Assembly (NCBI RefSeq): GCF_000282315.2
Contig: NZ_AKJN02000006.1
Location: forward strand, 1,364,001 to 1,428,000
Length of the DNA: 64,000 nucleotides
DNA from: Pseudomonas sp. GM41(2012)
Lineage (GTDB): Bacteria; Pseudomonadota; Gammaproteobacteria; Pseudomonadales; Pseudomonadaceae
Reading direction: 5' to 3'
In this document: positions 52,379 through 63,852 of the stretch, in pieces
How the letters are laid out: the number at the start of each line of letters is the position of its first letter
How positions within the stretch are numbered: position 1 is the first letter of the stretch
Program-made: the position numbers and the translations under genes
The notes under the pieces: generated by a model
What the model was told of the DNA's origin: nothing
What the model saw: the letters and a program-made list of their open reading frames with translations, nothing else
Database searches by the model: none

Positions 52379-54268
52379 TCAGATCCGGAAACTGCCCACC
52401 AACTGTTTCAAGCGAGCCGCCTGCTGCTCCAGATCGGAACAGGCTCGCAGGGTTGAATGAAGGTTCTCCACGCCGTCCTGATTCAAGGTGTTGATTTCTC
52501 TAATGTCCCTATTGATCGACTCAACCACGGCGGTTTGTTCTTCAGTGGCGGTGGCAACCGACTGGTTCATGCCATCGATTTCGCCGATTCGCAGGGTCAC
52601 ACTGTTCAAGCGCTCCCCGGCCAGGTTGGCGATCTCCATACTTTCCAGGCTGTGGCGCTGGCTCTGACTCATGGTGCTGACCGACTCGCGGGCGCCGACT
52701 TGCAGCTCTTCGATCATCGTCTGCACCTGTTGCGCCGATTCCTGTGTGCGATGGGCCAGGTTGCGTACTTCATCGGCAACCACCGCAAAACCCCGACCGG
52801 CCTCACCGGCACGGGCCGCTTCAATGGCGGCGTTGAGCGCCAGCAGGTTGGTTTGCTGGGAGATGCTGGTGATCACCTCCAGGATCTGCCCGATATTCAC
52901 CGTTTTGCTGTTGAGGTTCTCGATGTTGCCGCTGGAAGTGCCGAGCATCCCGGACAACGTGTTCATCGCCTGGATGGTTCTTTCGACGACCTCCTGACCC
53001 TCAGCCGCCAGGCCACGGGCATCGCTGGCCTGATGCGAGGCCTGGGCGGCGTTGCGGGCAATCTCTTGGGCGGCTGCGCCGAGCTGGTTGATCGCGGCCG
53101 CCACGCTGTTGCTGCGACTGGACTGCTCGTCGGAGTTGAGCATCGACGAGTTGGAAGCGCTGACCACCCGCAGGGCCACTTCGTTGACCTGTTCTGTGGC
53201 CGAGGAGACCTCGCGAATCGAACCATGAACCCTTTCGACAAAACGGTTGAACGCCGTACCGAGGATGCCGAATTCGTCTTGCGTCTGGATCGTCAGGCGC
53301 TTGGTCAGATCACCTTCACCCTCGGCGATATCCTGCATCGCCCGGGTCATCACTTGCATGGGTTGCATCAGGAAGCGAATCAGCAGGCTGAGCAATCCAA
53401 TAATGACCAGCACGGCGATCACCGTGGCGATCAGGGCTGAATCACGAAATTCGCTGAGCATCGAAAACGCCTTGTCCTTGTCCACGGACAAACCGATGTA
53501 CCAGTTCAGTGACGGCAAGCCTTTGATCGGTGCAAACGTGACGATGCGGGTTTTGCCATCAACCCGGACTTCACTGATATCGCTGCTGATGCGCGGGGTC
53601 TCTTGCGGATAAACATCCTTGAGCGTCTTCATCACCAACGCTTTGTCCGGGTGAACCAGAATCTTGCCGTCAGTGCTGACCAGAAAGGCATAACCCATGC
53701 CGTTGAAGTCCAGGGCATTGATGCTGTCGGCAACAGCCTGCAGGCCCAGATCACCGCCCGCGACGCCCTGCGTCTGCCCGGCCTTGCTGATCGCGTTGAC
53801 GACGGTGATAACCAGGTTGCCGGTGGTGGCATCGATGTAAGGTTCGGTGACGGTCGGGCCGCTGCTGTTGACCGCGTCCTTGTACCAGGGGCGGGCACGA
53901 GGGTCGTAGCCCGCCGGCATCTTGGCGTCCGGATAGGTGATGAACTTACCGTCTTTATCTCCCACATAGGTGGCGATAAAGGTCGACGCCAGGGCTTGTT
54001 GCTTCAGCAGAAGCGTTATGTTTTCCGCCGCCGGATTGATCGCCACCGATTGTGAAAGGTTCTCCATCAACAACACCCTGCCATACAGCCAATTGGCAAT
54101 GTTGCTCGCGGTGACACCACCCATTTCGTGCAGATAACTGTCCAGGTCCTTACGAATAGCGCTGCGCTGCAGGTAGTCGTTGTAGACCGTGAACAACCCG
54201 AACGCGGCGATGACAATCAGAGAGACGGCCAGCAGGATCTTGTGGCTGAACTTCAGGCTATTACTCAT
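52379..54268 (-). CDS. Methyl-accepting chemotaxis protein with amino-acid-type dCache domain
   Basis: The 629-residue receptor has an N-terminal membrane segment (residues about 10-30), a periplasmic dCache_1 domain, a second membrane segment (about 275-295), a HAMP domain and a cytoplasmic signalling domain with the conserved hairpin ([21 protein letters not shown] near the tip). The amino-acid-binding motif is complete: Tyr121, Arg126, Trp128, Tyr129, Tyr144, Asp146 and Asp173, matching the numbering of PctA-type receptors. The ATG is two bases after the fusion gene stop, so both are co-transcribed and the receptor may sense arginine, citrulline or related amino acids. Confidence 0.93.
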   Translation of the reverse strand: MSNSLKFSHKILLAVSLIVIAAFGLFTVYNDYLQRSAIRKDLDSYLHEMGGVTASNIANWLYGRVLLMENLSQSVAINPAAENITLLLKQQALASTFIATYVGDKDGKFITYPDAKMPAGYDPRARPWYKDAVNSSGPTVTEPYIDATTGNLVITVVNAISKAGQTQGVAGGDLGLQAVADSINALDFNGMGYAFLVSTDGKILVHPDKALVMKTLKDVYPQETPRISSDISEVRVDGKTRIVTFAPIKGLPSLNWYIGLSVDKDKAFSMLSEFRDSALIATVIAVLVIIGLLSLLIRFLMQPMQVMTRAMQDIAEGEGDLTKRLTIQTQDEFGILGTAFNRFVERVHGSIREVSSATEQVNEVALRVVSASNSSMLNSDEQSSRSNSVAAAINQLGAAAQEIARNAAQASHQASDARGLAAEGQEVVERTIQAMNTLSGMLGTSSGNIENLNSKTVNIGQILEVITSISQQTNLLALNAAIEAARAGEAGRGFAVVADEVRNLAHRTQESAQQVQTMIEELQVGARESVSTMSQSQRHSLESMEIANLAGERLNSVTLRIGEIDGMNQSVATATEEQTAVVESINRDIREINTLNQDGVENLHSTLRACSDLEQQAARLKQLVGSFRI

Positions 54269-54270
54269 GG

Positions 54271-56777
<2,507 letters not shown>

Positions 56778-58016
56778 ATGCCACGTTTTATGCTCAGTAC
56801 GCTGACGCTCGCCCTGGCCTTGACGGCAATGATGCCGGTGGTCAATGCCGCCCCTTTGCTCGATCCCACCCCTGAACATCCTCGCGCCGACAATCAATCA
56901 GGCCAGGCCAACACTTGGCTGGAGATTGATCAGGCTGCCTTCGAAGGGAACATCACCAAGCTCCAGCAACGGCTGGCGGGCAAAAGCCAGATGTGTGCCG
57001 TGATGAAAGCCGACGCTTATGGAAACGGCATTGGTTTACTGATCCCTTCCGCCATCCGGATGGGGATTACCTGTATCGGCGTGGCGAGCAATGAGGAGGC
57101 GCGTGTTGCACGGGCAAAAGGCTTCAAGGGACGCCTGATGCGTTTGCGTAGCGCGACCGTTGAAGAAGTCGAGCATGCACTGCGCTACAACATCGAAGAA
57201 CTGGTCGGCAACCTGGAGGTTGCACGCCAGCTCAATGAACTGGCCACCCGCAAGGGCGTGAAGCTGCCGGTTCACCTGGCGCTGAATTCGGCGGGCATGA
57301 GCCGCAACGGTCTGGAAATGAGCACGGCTGAGGGGCAACAACAGGCGGTGGAGCTGACCCGGCTGGATCATCTGAATCTCGTCGGGATCATGACCCACTT
57401 CCCGGTCGAAGAACGAGAGGATGTTCTGAAGGGACTGGCCACATTCAAGGAGCAGTCTGGCTGGCTGATCGAGCACGCCAAACTGGACCGCAGCCGGATC
57501 ACCCTGCATTGCGCCAATACCTTCACCACCCTTGAGGTGCCGGAAGGTTGGCTGGACATGGTTCGCCCGGGGGCTGCGCTCTATGGTTATCCAGTGGGTG
57601 GGCATAACGAGTTTCAACGGGTGATGCAGTTCAAATCGCGGGTCGCGGCGGTCAACGCCTACCCGGCGGGCAGTACGATCAGCTACGACCGCACCTTTAC
57701 CCTGAGCAAAGACTCGTTGATCGCCAACATCCCGGCCGGCTACTCCGACGGTTATCGAAGAGCGTTCTCCAACAAAGCCTCAGTGCTGGTTCACGGTCAA
57801 CGCGCGCCGGTGATCGGCAAGGTCACCATGAATACACTGATGATTGACGTCAGTGGCATCAAGGGCGTGCAACCGGGAGATGAGGTCGTTCTGTACGGCA
57901 AGCAAGGTGATGAAGAGATTACCCAGACGGAGCTTGAGACCATCAACGGTGCGTTGCTGGCGGACCTCTACACGATCTGGGGCAACTCCAATCCGAAAGT
58001 CTTGAAGTCCAAATAA
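56778..58016 (+). CDS. Periplasmic broad-specificity amino-acid racemase (Alr-like)
   Basis: The 412-residue protein is an alanine-racemase-fold enzyme with a signal peptide (MLSTLTLALALTAMMPVVNA, cut before APLL). The PLP Lys lies in CAVMKADAYGNG, and the second catalytic residue is the Tyr of SYDRTF. Exported members in Pseudomonas and Vibrio (BsrP, BsrV) racemise Lys, Arg, Met, Ala and others in the periplasm and release D-amino acids. The ATG at 56778 has GGAAG upstream. The divergent fusion gene and the receptor suggest an amino-acid focus on Arg/Orn-type substrates. Confidence 0.9.
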   Translation: MPRFMLSTLTLALALTAMMPVVNAAPLLDPTPEHPRADNQSGQANTWLEIDQAAFEGNITKLQQRLAGKSQMCAVMKADAYGNGIGLLIPSAIRMGITCIGVASNEEARVARAKGFKGRLMRLRSATVEEVEHALRYNIEELVGNLEVARQLNELATRKGVKLPVHLALNSAGMSRNGLEMSTAEGQQQAVELTRLDHLNLVGIMTHFPVEEREDVLKGLATFKEQSGWLIEHAKLDRSRITLHCANTFTTLEVPEGWLDMVRPGAALYGYPVGGHNEFQRVMQFKSRVAAVNAYPAGSTISYDRTFTLSKDSLIANIPAGYSDGYRRAFSNKASVLVHGQRAPVIGKVTMNTLMIDVSGIKGVQPGDEVVLYGKQGDEEITQTELETINGALLADLYTIWGNSNPKVLKSK

Positions 58017-58031
58017 GGCAACGCAGATCAT

Positions 58032-58134
58032 CTGTAGGAGCCGAGCTTGCTCGCGATGGACTCAAGGCGGCGCGTTTATTCAGAAAACACGCGTTACCGT
58101 TAACCTCCATCGCGAGCAAGCTCGGCTCCTACAG
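58032..58134. repeat. REP-type inverted repeat between convergent genes
   Basis: CTGTAGGAGCCGAGCTTGCT (58032 on) is mirrored by AGCAAGCTCGGCTCCTACAG (ending near 58134) with about 45 bases between. It lies between the stops of the racemase and GntR genes. Confidence 0.85.
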
Positions 58135-58157
58135 AGATCTCATCGTTACAGTTCCGA

Positions 58158-58850
58158 TCAGCTTTGCTCAAAGTGGTCCCGCAAGTACTCAGCCGCTTCA
58201 TCCGAGGCTTGCTTGACGTGCTTTGTCATCAACGCAACCGCCGCCTCCACATCTTTTGCCCGGTACGCCGCCAGGATCGCGCGGTGCTCGTCCTGGCTAT
58301 CAATCCCCGCTGAGCGTAGCTGCATGTAGATATGCGTATAACGCTGCGCAACGGTGTGCGCACGGATAATCATATTTTCCAGATGCTTCATTTGCGCAGG
58401 CGCATACAGCGCCGTGTGAAGCGTGAGGTTCCATTGACTGCTCAAGATCGGATCGTGAACTTTCTCGAACTCATCGATGATGCGTTCGACTGCATCAAGT
58501 TGCTCGGGTGTCGAGAGCGGTACCGAATGGCGGACAGCCAGCGGCTCTAAAACCGCCCTTAATTCAAAGCACTCATTCATTTCATGCCGGGAAGGCTGCG
58601 TCACCATGAAGCCGCGGTTTGGCAGGAACTGGACCAGCCCCTGACCTTCAAGCTCGCGTAGCGCTTCGCGAACCGGCACCTTGCTGGTGTTGAGTTCGGT
58701 AGCGATCAGGTCCTGACGCAGCGGTTCGCTACCGGAAAGCGCGCCGGTAACGATGGCTTCCCTGATGACGGCCGCAACAAATTGAGGCGCGGACACACGG
58801 GCCAGCGGGATCAGACCTGCAATGTATTTCAGTGGTGATGGGTTAGACAT
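58158..58850 (-). CDS. GntR-family (FCD) regulator
   Basis: The 230-residue protein has the GntR winged helix (VAAVIREAIVTGALSGSEPLRQD ... NTSKVPVREALRELEGQG) and an FCD helical domain (ELRAVLEPLAVRHS ... DEHRAILAAYRAKDVE). It is divergent from the ABC ATPase gene; two palindromic sites CCGTATACGA and TCGTATACTT lie in the gap. It is a paralogue-like relative of the hydroxyproline GntR and likely regulates the amino-acid transport cluster. Confidence 0.92.
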   Translation of the reverse strand: MSNPSPLKYIAGLIPLARVSAPQFVAAVIREAIVTGALSGSEPLRQDLIATELNTSKVPVREALRELEGQGLVQFLPNRGFMVTQPSRHEMNECFELRAVLEPLAVRHSVPLSTPEQLDAVERIIDEFEKVHDPILSSQWNLTLHTALYAPAQMKHLENMIIRAHTVAQRYTHIYMQLRSAGIDSQDEHRAILAAYRAKDVEAAVALMTKHVKQASDEAAEYLRDHFEQS

Positions 58851-58928
58851 ATGACACTAAGTGGCCAGGAGCGATTTAAAGGCGTGTCTGTGTTTGGCAG
58901 ATACGAGCAACAACTTCATTATGCACAA

Positions 58929-58938
58929 CCGTATACGA
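58929..58938. promoter_or_regulatory. GntR-type operator (CCGTATACGA)
   Basis: CCGTATACGA lies in the divergent region between the GntR gene and the ATPase gene and is followed by TTATACGA. It differs by one base from TCGTATACGA and is the probable binding site of the adjacent regulator. Confidence 0.6.
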
Positions 58939-59069
58939 TTATACGAAAACGAACAAGGACGGCATCCTCAGCCTCGCCCCCCCGAACAGAGTCCTCCAGT
59001 TCCTTTCCTCCATTCATCTGAAGGCGAGCCTCATTCATCGCATTTTTGTTGTCGCTGGCGAAACTTAAA

Positions 59070-59079
59070 TCGTATACTT
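59070..59079. promoter_or_regulatory. GntR-type operator (TCGTATACTT)
   Basis: This site keeps TCGTATAC of the palindrome (eight of ten) about 100 bases upstream of the ATPase start and is followed by the short inverted repeat TTTCTACAGTAGAAA. Confidence 0.5.
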
Positions 59080-59176
59080 TCTACAGTAGAAAGGGATTGG
59101 TAACACCCTGGTAAGCCGTTCGCGATCAGGTCCTAGTCCCTCTTGCGCCATCTGCAACCACATCAGGACAACCACC

Positions 59177-59911
59177 GTGATCAACATAAAAAATGTTTCC
59201 AAGTGGTACGGCAACTTTCAGGTACTGAGCGATTGCTCGACCACAATTCAGAAGAGTGAAGTCGTCGTGGTGTGCGGCCCTTCCGGCTCTGGCAAATCAA
59301 CGCTGATCAAAACGGTCAATGCACTGGAGCCCTTCCAGAAAGGCGAAATCGTCGTCGACGGTATCAGCCTCTCGGACCCGAAAACCAACCTGCCAAAGCT
59401 ACGCAGCCGGGTCGGCATGGTGTTTCAGCACTTCGAATTGTTTCCACACCTCTCTGTTACGCAAAACCTGACGCTCGCCCAGATGAAGGTGCTGGGCCGG
59501 GGCCAGGACGAGGCGCTCAAGCGGGGTCTTAAGATGCTCGATCGTGTTGGACTGAGCGCCCATAAAGACAAATTTCCGGGGCAGCTCTCAGGTGGCCAGC
59601 AACAACGTGTGGCAATTGCTCGTGCCTTATCGATGGACCCGATCGTGATGCTGTTCGACGAACCCACCTCGGCCCTGGACCCGGAAATGGTCGGCGAGGT
59701 TCTAGACGTCATGATCAAGCTGGCAAACGAGGGCATGACCATGATGTGCGTCACCCACGAAATGGGCTTTGCCAGGAAAGTCAGTAACCGTGTGATTTTC
59801 ATGGACGCGGGAAAAATCATTGAAGACTGTAAAAAAGAAGAGTTCTTTGGCACCCCCGAAGCACGGTCGCCGCGTGCCAAGGACTTCCTGTCGAAAATCC
59901 TGCAGCATTGA
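59177..59911 (+). CDS. Amino-acid ABC transporter ATP-binding protein (AapP-like)
   Basis: The 244-residue ATPase has Walker [13 protein letters not shown]-loop [11 protein letters not shown], signature [15 protein letters not shown] and Walker [15 protein letters not shown]. The start is GTG at 59177 with AGGA upstream. It is on the plus strand, convergent with the CapA-like gene, although its likely permease partners are on the minus strand at 62761-64000. This split suggests that one promoter near 58900-59170 drives it separately under the GntR protein. Confidence 0.93.
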   Translation: MINIKNVSKWYGNFQVLSDCSTTIQKSEVVVVCGPSGSGKSTLIKTVNALEPFQKGEIVVDGISLSDPKTNLPKLRSRVGMVFQHFELFPHLSVTQNLTLAQMKVLGRGQDEALKRGLKMLDRVGLSAHKDKFPGQLSGGQQQRVAIARALSMDPIVMLFDEPTSALDPEMVGEVLDVMIKLANEGMTMMCVTHEMGFARKVSNRVIFMDAGKIIEDCKKEEFFGTPEARSPRAKDFLSKILQH

Positions 59912-59946
59912 TCACCAGGAGTCGAAAGGGGCGTGTCCAGACGCTC

Positions 59947-61059
59947 CTACCAACGCAACTCGAAAGCATTTTTTGCGCCCGGCTGGATGCTGCTGCCCAA
60001 GCGTGCGCACTCGCGAGAAAGGGTGTCGTGCAGCCATTGACGGTCATCCCCTTCGGCGCGACAAATGCGATAGCGACGCACGCGGGTGGGTATCAGGTCC
60101 AGCGACTGCAGGTGCCCGCCCGGGTCCAGCGAGGCAAAGTACAGAAGCCCCAGATCGCCGCGAAAGGCTGTGTGGCCCTCGATGCCTTCGTAATCGTTCA
60201 GTAGATCACCGCAGCCATAGAGAATCAGGCGTTCGTGGTACACCTCGATGCCCTTGACGTGGTGCGAGGAATGCCCGTGCACCACGTCAACTCCGGCCTC
60301 GTCGATCAAGGCATGGGCGAACCGGACCTGCTCGCGCGGGATATCGAACCCCCAGTTGCCGCCCCAGTGAATGGAGGCGACCACCAGATCCCCCGGATTT
60401 TTGCCCTCGAGAATCCGTTTGGCCACAGGGCGCAGGCTTTGCATCGACAAATCTTCCAGTCGCGCGACGCCCGCGCGCCTATCCGTGGCGGCCCAATCCG
60501 GCGCAATGCCGCTGTCGGGTGCACCGAGGCCAAACACCAGCAAGCGCCGCCCGCCAGGCTGCGGCAGCACGGCGGGCGCTTCGGCAGATTGCCGATTGTG
60601 CCCGGCGCCAGCGCTGCACATACCGTTGCTCGCCAGGGTATCCAGCGTATCGGCCAGCCCGGTTGCCCCCCAGTCCAGCACATGGTTGTTGGCCAGCACG
60701 CAGCAGTCGATGCCGGCTGCGCTGATGGCCGGGAAGTTCTCCGGGCTCATGCGGTAATTGATGCCCTTTGGCTCCGGTCGTCCGCGGCGGGACACCGCAG
60801 TTTCCAGATTGATGATGCGTGCGTGTGGCCGACGAAGTTCGAACTCTTCCAGCGCAACGCCCCAGACATAGGTAAAATCGGCTGGGCATGGAATCGAGCC
60901 ACTGAGTCTTTCTGCCAGCCGGACGTAGTCGCCGGCATTCTTGACGTAAGCTTCGTAAAGCCGCGGATCACCAGGATGCGGCAGTACTGAGTCGATGCCG
61001 CGGGCGGTCATGACGTCGCCGGCGAGAAACAGCTTCAGCGTATCGGTAACAGTTGCCAT
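59947..61059 (-). CDS. CapA-family protein (poly-gamma-glutamate capsule synthesis type)
   Basis: The 370-residue protein has the CapA metallophosphatase-like fold: FLAGDVMTARG at the start, NLETAVSRRG, VLANNHVLDWG, SIHWGGNW and VDVVHGHSSHHVKGIE, in that order. The start is the ATG at 61059 with GGGAGGG upstream. Such proteins occur in capsule synthesis but also as stand-alone predicted phosphoesterases. No CapB or CapC gene is near, so a capsule role is unlikely; its link to the transport cluster is only positional. Confidence 0.88.
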   Translation of the reverse strand: MATVTDTLKLFLAGDVMTARGIDSVLPHPGDPRLYEAYVKNAGDYVRLAERLSGSIPCPADFTYVWGVALEEFELRRPHARIINLETAVSRRGRPEPKGINYRMSPENFPAISAAGIDCCVLANNHVLDWGATGLADTLDTLASNGMCSAGAGHNRQSAEAPAVLPQPGGRRLLVFGLGAPDSGIAPDWAATDRRAGVARLEDLSMQSLRPVAKRILEGKNPGDLVVASIHWGGNWGFDIPREQVRFAHALIDEAGVDVVHGHSSHHVKGIEVYHERLILYGCGDLLNDYEGIEGHTAFRGDLGLLYFASLDPGGHLQSLDLIPTRVRRYRICRAEGDDRQWLHDTLSRECARLGSSIQPGAKNAFELRW

Positions 61060-61248
61060 GGCACCCTCCCACGCAAACTGGGGACAGTCCCCGATTAGCT
61101 CACCTGCGGCCCCATCACAACGATCATCATGTCTCAACTATAGCCAGGTGGTGTTCTCAAATCATGGCCAAAAAACAAGCCGGGGGATGTTTCCATCCGC
61201 CGGTTTATTATTACGTTGAAATGCGTAGTATTACTTCTGCACTTCTTC

Positions 61249-62205
61249 TCAGTTGTTCTTCATATGCAACTGATAAAGCTCATTGGCAATGGCGATATCC
61301 TCCAGCCCCAATCCGATCGAGCGGAAGAATGTATGGCGCTCGGGATCGGGCAGTCGCGCAACGCCCGTCAGAAGTTCGGGCAAATCTCCGTAAATACTTT
61401 CGGGCAACCAGCCATGCTGGTCTTTTGCCATGCGCATCTCCCCTGCACTGTCCGGCGTCGTAACCCGGTAATCGCAATAAACATTCATGTTCAGCAGGGA
61501 TTCAGGCGGTACTTCGTGCGCCAGTGGGGCATTGGTGCAAATGGACGTGATCAACGCTGGTTTTTTCAGCACGGCAGGGTCAAGCACCGTTCGACCGGCC
61601 GAGGTGCACAGCAGGATGACATCCGCATCATCAACGGCACTGGCGAGTTCAGTATGAATGCTGACGCGTGGATCGAGATCCCGTAGGCCCTGCTGCTCGG
61701 ACGCGGGCAGAGAGTCAATGTTGGGTGAATACAACCTGATATCCCCCCACTCGCGCAGTGCCGAAACATGCCGGACATGCGCCTGACCCAGCCGCCCTAC
61801 TCCCACCACGGCCAACTTGCTGACATGCGCGGGCGCGAGTAAATCGACGGCGAGCGCTGTGGTTCCCGCCGTTCGCTCAACCGTCAGTTGTCCCGAATCA
61901 CAGAGCAAGCGAGGTTGACCGTCATCCATCGACATCATCAACGTCCAGGCCGTCACCAGGGCTCCTTCCGGACGCGGGATATAGGGCGAGAGCTTTGCAC
62001 CAAAAACCCGTTCCTCGGCAAGCGTTCCGAGGTAGCTGATAAAGTTGCCTTGCCCGTTGGGAAACGGATTGCGCAGTTGTGGCGGTTGCACAGCCTTTTC
62101 CTGTCCCAGCGCCAGGAACATACGACGCAATGCGGACAACACATCAATTTGACCGATCAGTTTGGCCACTTGAATTGAATCCAATACAGCAATGTCATTT
62201 TTCAT
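61249..62205 (-). CDS. Ornithine cyclodeaminase / mu-crystallin family protein
   Basis: The 318-residue protein has the Rossmann motif LAVVGVGRLGQAHVRHV and the family's N-terminal substrate region (MMSMDDGQPRLLCDSGQLTVERTAG, read in parts). Members reduce imines (pyrroline- or piperideine-2-carboxylate), deaminate ornithine or oxidise amino acids. The start is the ATG at 62205 with GGAATG before it. It stands between CapA and RidA, so it might act on an imine derived from the imported amino acid. The substrate is not decided. Confidence 0.88.
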   Translation of the reverse strand: MKNDIAVLDSIQVAKLIGQIDVLSALRRMFLALGQEKAVQPPQLRNPFPNGQGNFISYLGTLAEERVFGAKLSPYIPRPEGALVTAWTLMMSMDDGQPRLLCDSGQLTVERTAGTTALAVDLLAPAHVSKLAVVGVGRLGQAHVRHVSALREWGDIRLYSPNIDSLPASEQQGLRDLDPRVSIHTELASAVDDADVILLCTSAGRTVLDPAVLKKPALITSICTNAPLAHEVPPESLLNMNVYCDYRVTTPDSAGEMRMAKDQHGWLPESIYGDLPELLTGVARLPDPERHTFFRSIGLGLEDIAIANELYQLHMKNN

Positions 62206-62359
62206 CAATACATTCCTTCATAGAGCCTCTGACAGAAAATCTGAAACGTCGAGACGACTCAATTCGAGTTCATCGGCATAAACATTAAAACAACGAAGTG
62301 AATAGCTAGAGCAGAGGAACTGTTAATTCTTACAAAGCACAATCCGGCACAAACGATCG

Positions 62360-62761
62360 CTAAAGACAGGCAACTACATCGATTTCAATATCAAACGGAA
62401 ACGGCCAGGGTTTGACTGCAACAAAAGACCGGACAGGTGGATTGTCAGGGAAATACTTGCGATACACGGTATTCACCTCATCCATCATCGCGGGGTCCGT
62501 GACAAAGATCGTGGTTTTCACCACGTTATCGAGGCACGAACCTGCCGATTCAAGAACAACTTTCATCACCCGCAATACCGCGTGAGTCTGTTCAACAATC
62601 GTGCCTCGAACAATATTCCCGGTCAGCGGATCGAGCGGCGGCAGGCCGCAGGTATAGAGCATCGAACCCGAGCGAATCAACAAAGAGGTCGGTGTATTCA
62701 AACGTCTGAGCGCGTCAGATAAAAACGGTACTTCGATGATTTCTTTCATAGAGGCGTCCAT
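62360..62761 (-). CDS. RidA-family enamine/imine deaminase
   Basis: The 133-residue protein has the RidA/YjgF fold: LYTCGLPPLDPLTGNIV, then EQTHAVLRVMKVVLESAGSC and the Arg of PPVRSFVAV that binds imino acids in active members. It overlaps the permease stop by one base (TAATG). RidA proteins hydrolyse reactive imines released by PLP or FAD enzymes, which fits with the cyclodeaminase-type gene alongside. A second Met four codons later is a possible start. Confidence 0.9.
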   Translation of the reverse strand: MDASMKEIIEVPFLSDALRRLNTPTSLLIRSGSMLYTCGLPPLDPLTGNIVRGTIVEQTHAVLRVMKVVLESAGSCLDNVVKTTIFVTDPAMMDEVNTVYRKYFPDNPPVRSFVAVKPWPFPFDIEIDVVACL

Positions 62762-63852
62762 TATTGAAACAGGCGGGTTCTACGCTCACGTTCAATCGAC
62801 GCGACGTAGTGTTGGATATACATGCAGATAACGAAGTAGATGACGCCGACAAACAGATAGAGCTCCTTATAGAACCCCTGCCAGTTTTCGTCATAAAGGC
62901 TTGATCTTGCCGATCCGAGCAAATCGAAAAGCCCGATGATCATCAACAGCGAGCTGTTCTTGACGAACGCGATGGCGATGTTGGCAATCGGTTGCAGCGA
63001 GTGGGCGATGACTTGCGGCAAAATGACGTAGGCGTGACTGCCCCAATAGCCGAACCCCAGGCTTGCCGACGCTTGGCGCTGACCGACTGAAAGTGCTTGC
63101 AGGGCACCGCGCAAGGCTTCGGAAAAGTAAGCGGCGGTAAACAGCGAGAGACCGATACCTGCCCGAAAAAGCTTGTCGAAAATAAGCTCGTCCGGAAGTA
63201 TCAACGGAATGATCGCAAAGGTCATGAAGACAATAGTGATCGCCGGAACACTGCGAATGAGATCGACATAAAGTCGGCACGGAACAGAGATCAGCGGCAT
63301 CTCCGACCGACAACCCAACGCCAGCAGCACACCCAGAGGGAACGCGCAAACAAGGCCGGCAATGCTGATCAGCAAGGTGATCGGCAGTCCACCCCAACGC
63401 GCACGGTCCACTGACTCAAGACCGAACAGCCCGCCACTCATCAATAGATAACCAATCAGCGCCGCCAGTACCCACAGCACGATGGCCGTAGTGTGATGAC
63501 GGACCCGAAACAAACACCAAAGCGCAACCGCCGCGATCAAAGCAACGAAGGTGATCGGACGCCAAAGCGACTCGGGAGGATAGGCTCCAAACAGAATGAG
63601 ATTGAGTTTGGTACCGATGAATGCCCAACAGGCGCCGCCGTTCTGGTGGCATAGCGCGGCATCGCCAATGAAGGTCGCATCAAGCACCAACCATTTGAAG
63701 ATACTTGGGCCTACCAGAACCACGCCCCAGAGAAATAATGCGCCGAACACAATCCGGCTGGGCAAACCTGAGCCCAGGCCTTTCAAACGTTTGATTAGCG
63801 TCAAGGGTGCGGCAATTGATACTTGGGCACCATTATTCAGATCACCAGACAT
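62761..63852 (-). CDS. aapM: Amino-acid ABC transporter permease (AapM-like)
   Basis: The 363-residue permease is long for the family because of an N-terminal extension, as in AapM of the general L-amino acid transporters: GGACWAFIGTKLNLILFGAYP is close to the characteristic segment. Several membrane segments and the EAA-type loop ALQALSVGQRQASASLGFG are visible. It overlaps the next gene upstream on the minus strand by 11 bases. With the AapQ-like gene at the window edge and the ATPase at 59177 it should import amino acids. Confidence 0.85.
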   Translation of the reverse strand: MSGDLNNGAQVSIAAPLTLIKRLKGLGSGLPSRIVFGALFLWGVVLVGPSIFKWLVLDATFIGDAALCHQNGGACWAFIGTKLNLILFGAYPPESLWRPITFVALIAAVALWCLFRVRHHTTAIVLWVLAALIGYLLMSGGLFGLESVDRARWGGLPITLLISIAGLVCAFPLGVLLALGCRSEMPLISVPCRLYVDLIRSVPAITIVFMTFAIIPLILPDELIFDKLFRAGIGLSLFTAAYFSEALRGALQALSVGQRQASASLGFGYWGSHAYVILPQVIAHSLQPIANIAIAFVKNSSLLMIIGLFDLLGSARSSLYDENWQGFYKELYLFVGVIYFVICMYIQHYVASIERERRTRLFQ

